A stretch of DNA of 7,177 nt. Source: Burkholderiales bacterium. Lineage in GTDB: Bacteria; Pseudomonadota; Gammaproteobacteria; Burkholderiales; Burkholderiaceae_C. Within the stretch, counting starts at the first letter, position 1. Each line of letters opens with the position of its first letter. Positions 6,596 to 7,177 of this stretch are shown one piece after another. The translations under genes were made by a program, and so were the position numbers. Where the stretch lies: contig CANFYD010000187.1 of the NCBI GenBank assembly GCA_947450745.1, positions 1 to 7,177 of the forward strand, in the 5' to 3' direction. The notes under the pieces were generated by a model. The model was given only the letters and a program-made list of their open reading frames with translations, searched no databases and had not been told where the DNA came from.

Positions 6596-7177
6596 TCAGC
6601 CTGGAATCCCCACCTGGGTGACGGCGTGATTGACCAGCAATTGCGCATAAAGCCCCTGGTTGTAGACGTCGTAGGTGATGCCCTCGTGGGTCACGTCGCC
6701 CACCATCGAACCCCAGGCCGTGATGTCCACCGAGTCGCCCGTATTGCCGTCGATCACCAACTGATGCCGCTGAGCCCCGCCCTCCGCCATGTTGTAGGTC
6801 CCGTTGGCCCAGCCATTGGCGTTGGTGAAGTTGTTCATCCCAGTCATGTCCAAGACATCCTGGTAGCCCACGATCAGGCTGTTGTCGCCGCTGCCGGTCA
6901 GGTCGATCCGCTCGATGCTTTCAAGGCGCGAGCTGCTGCTGCCCAGACCACCGCCCTGGTTGGCAATCAAGCTCAGGTCCAGCGTGATACCCGCACCTTG
7001 CAGAGCCAGCGTGTCGATGCCGCTGCCACCGTCCGCTCTTGCCAGTTGGCTGGTGTTGCCGCCAACGCCAAACGCCGACTGCAGCGCCGTGATGTTGGTG
7101 TCGTTGATGACGAGGCGGTCATCGCCCGCGCCGCCGTACAGCACATCGGCACCGCCGAAACCGGTCAGCGTGTCATT
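6596..7177 (-). CDS. RTX-repeat protein, C-terminal end, probable type I secretion substrate (partial)
   Basis: The last 193 codons of a gene whose 5' part lies beyond the right edge; the frame is open to base 7177, so the GTG at 7144 is not a start. The visible part opens with calcium-binding RTX nonapeptide units (LTGFGGADV, LYGGAGDDRL, then DGGSGIDTL at residues 49-57). A Ser/Gly/Asp-rich beta region follows (RLESIERIDLTGSGDNSL at 84-101, DVLDMTGMNNF at 107-117), then a terminal module HQLVIDGNTGDSV (138-150) with YDVYNQGLYAQLLVNH near 169-184. This arrangement is familiar from the C-termini of very large RTX/VCBS/cadherin-like adhesins exported by type I systems through an uncleaved C-terminal signal; extracellular location and Ca2+ binding are inferred from that. 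There are no cysteines in the visible part. No ABC transporter, membrane-fusion or TolC gene is in the window. Confidence 0.87.
   Translation of the reverse strand, partial: NDTLTGFGGADVLYGGAGDDRLVINDTNITALQSAFGVGGNTSQLARADGGSGIDTLALQGAGITLDLSLIANQGGGLGSSSSRLESIERIDLTGSGDNSLIVGYQDVLDMTGMNNFTNANGWANGTYNMAEGGAQRHQLVIDGNTGDSVDITAWGSMVGDVTHEGITYDVYNQGLYAQLLVNHAVTQVGIPG

Overview
The window is GC-rich (high G+C at third codon positions) and densely coding on both strands. It looks like chromosome from a betaproteobacterium, most likely Burkholderiales. The RsgA reads in the beta-proteobacterial style (GTGKST in G1, DSPGF in G3, followed by QEFGL), and an M48 peptidase / pterin dehydratase / rsgA trio fits that group from memory. 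This placement is inference, not a database result.

Layout. Positions 1-1989 (+ strand) hold a housekeeping run: the C-terminal half of a membrane M48 (Ste24/CAAX-protease-like) metallopeptidase, a pterin-4a-carbinolamine dehydratase (phhB), and the ribosome-assembly GTPase rsgA. The last two overlap by an ATGA. From 1990 on everything reads leftward: a TIGR03032/DUF4915-type uncharacterised protein (2044-3135), a 1054-residue multidomain glycosyltransferase (3263-6427; GT2 domain, TPR-like region, GT41/SPINDLY-type O-GlcNAc-transferase-like domain), and the C-terminal end of an RTX-repeat, probably type I-secreted protein running off the right edge (6596-7177). The rsgA and TIGR03032 genes converge on a 54-bp gap containing a near-perfect palindrome.

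How the genes may work together. The three left-reading genes lie in the order secreted RTX protein, cytoplasmic glycosyltransferase, putative beta-propeller protein. A reasonable but unproven hypothesis is that the glycosyltransferase modifies the secreted protein before export and that the TIGR03032 protein assists or binds it.

The most striking sequence-level signal is a family of GTAG-headed, REP-like palindromes. One sits between the convergent genes. A perfectly inverted 22-bp pair lies inside the 3' end of the glycosyltransferase gene, where it supplies most of the last 26 codons. There are no tRNA, rRNA, CRISPR or transposase genes in the window, and no gene-free stretch exceeds 300 bases.
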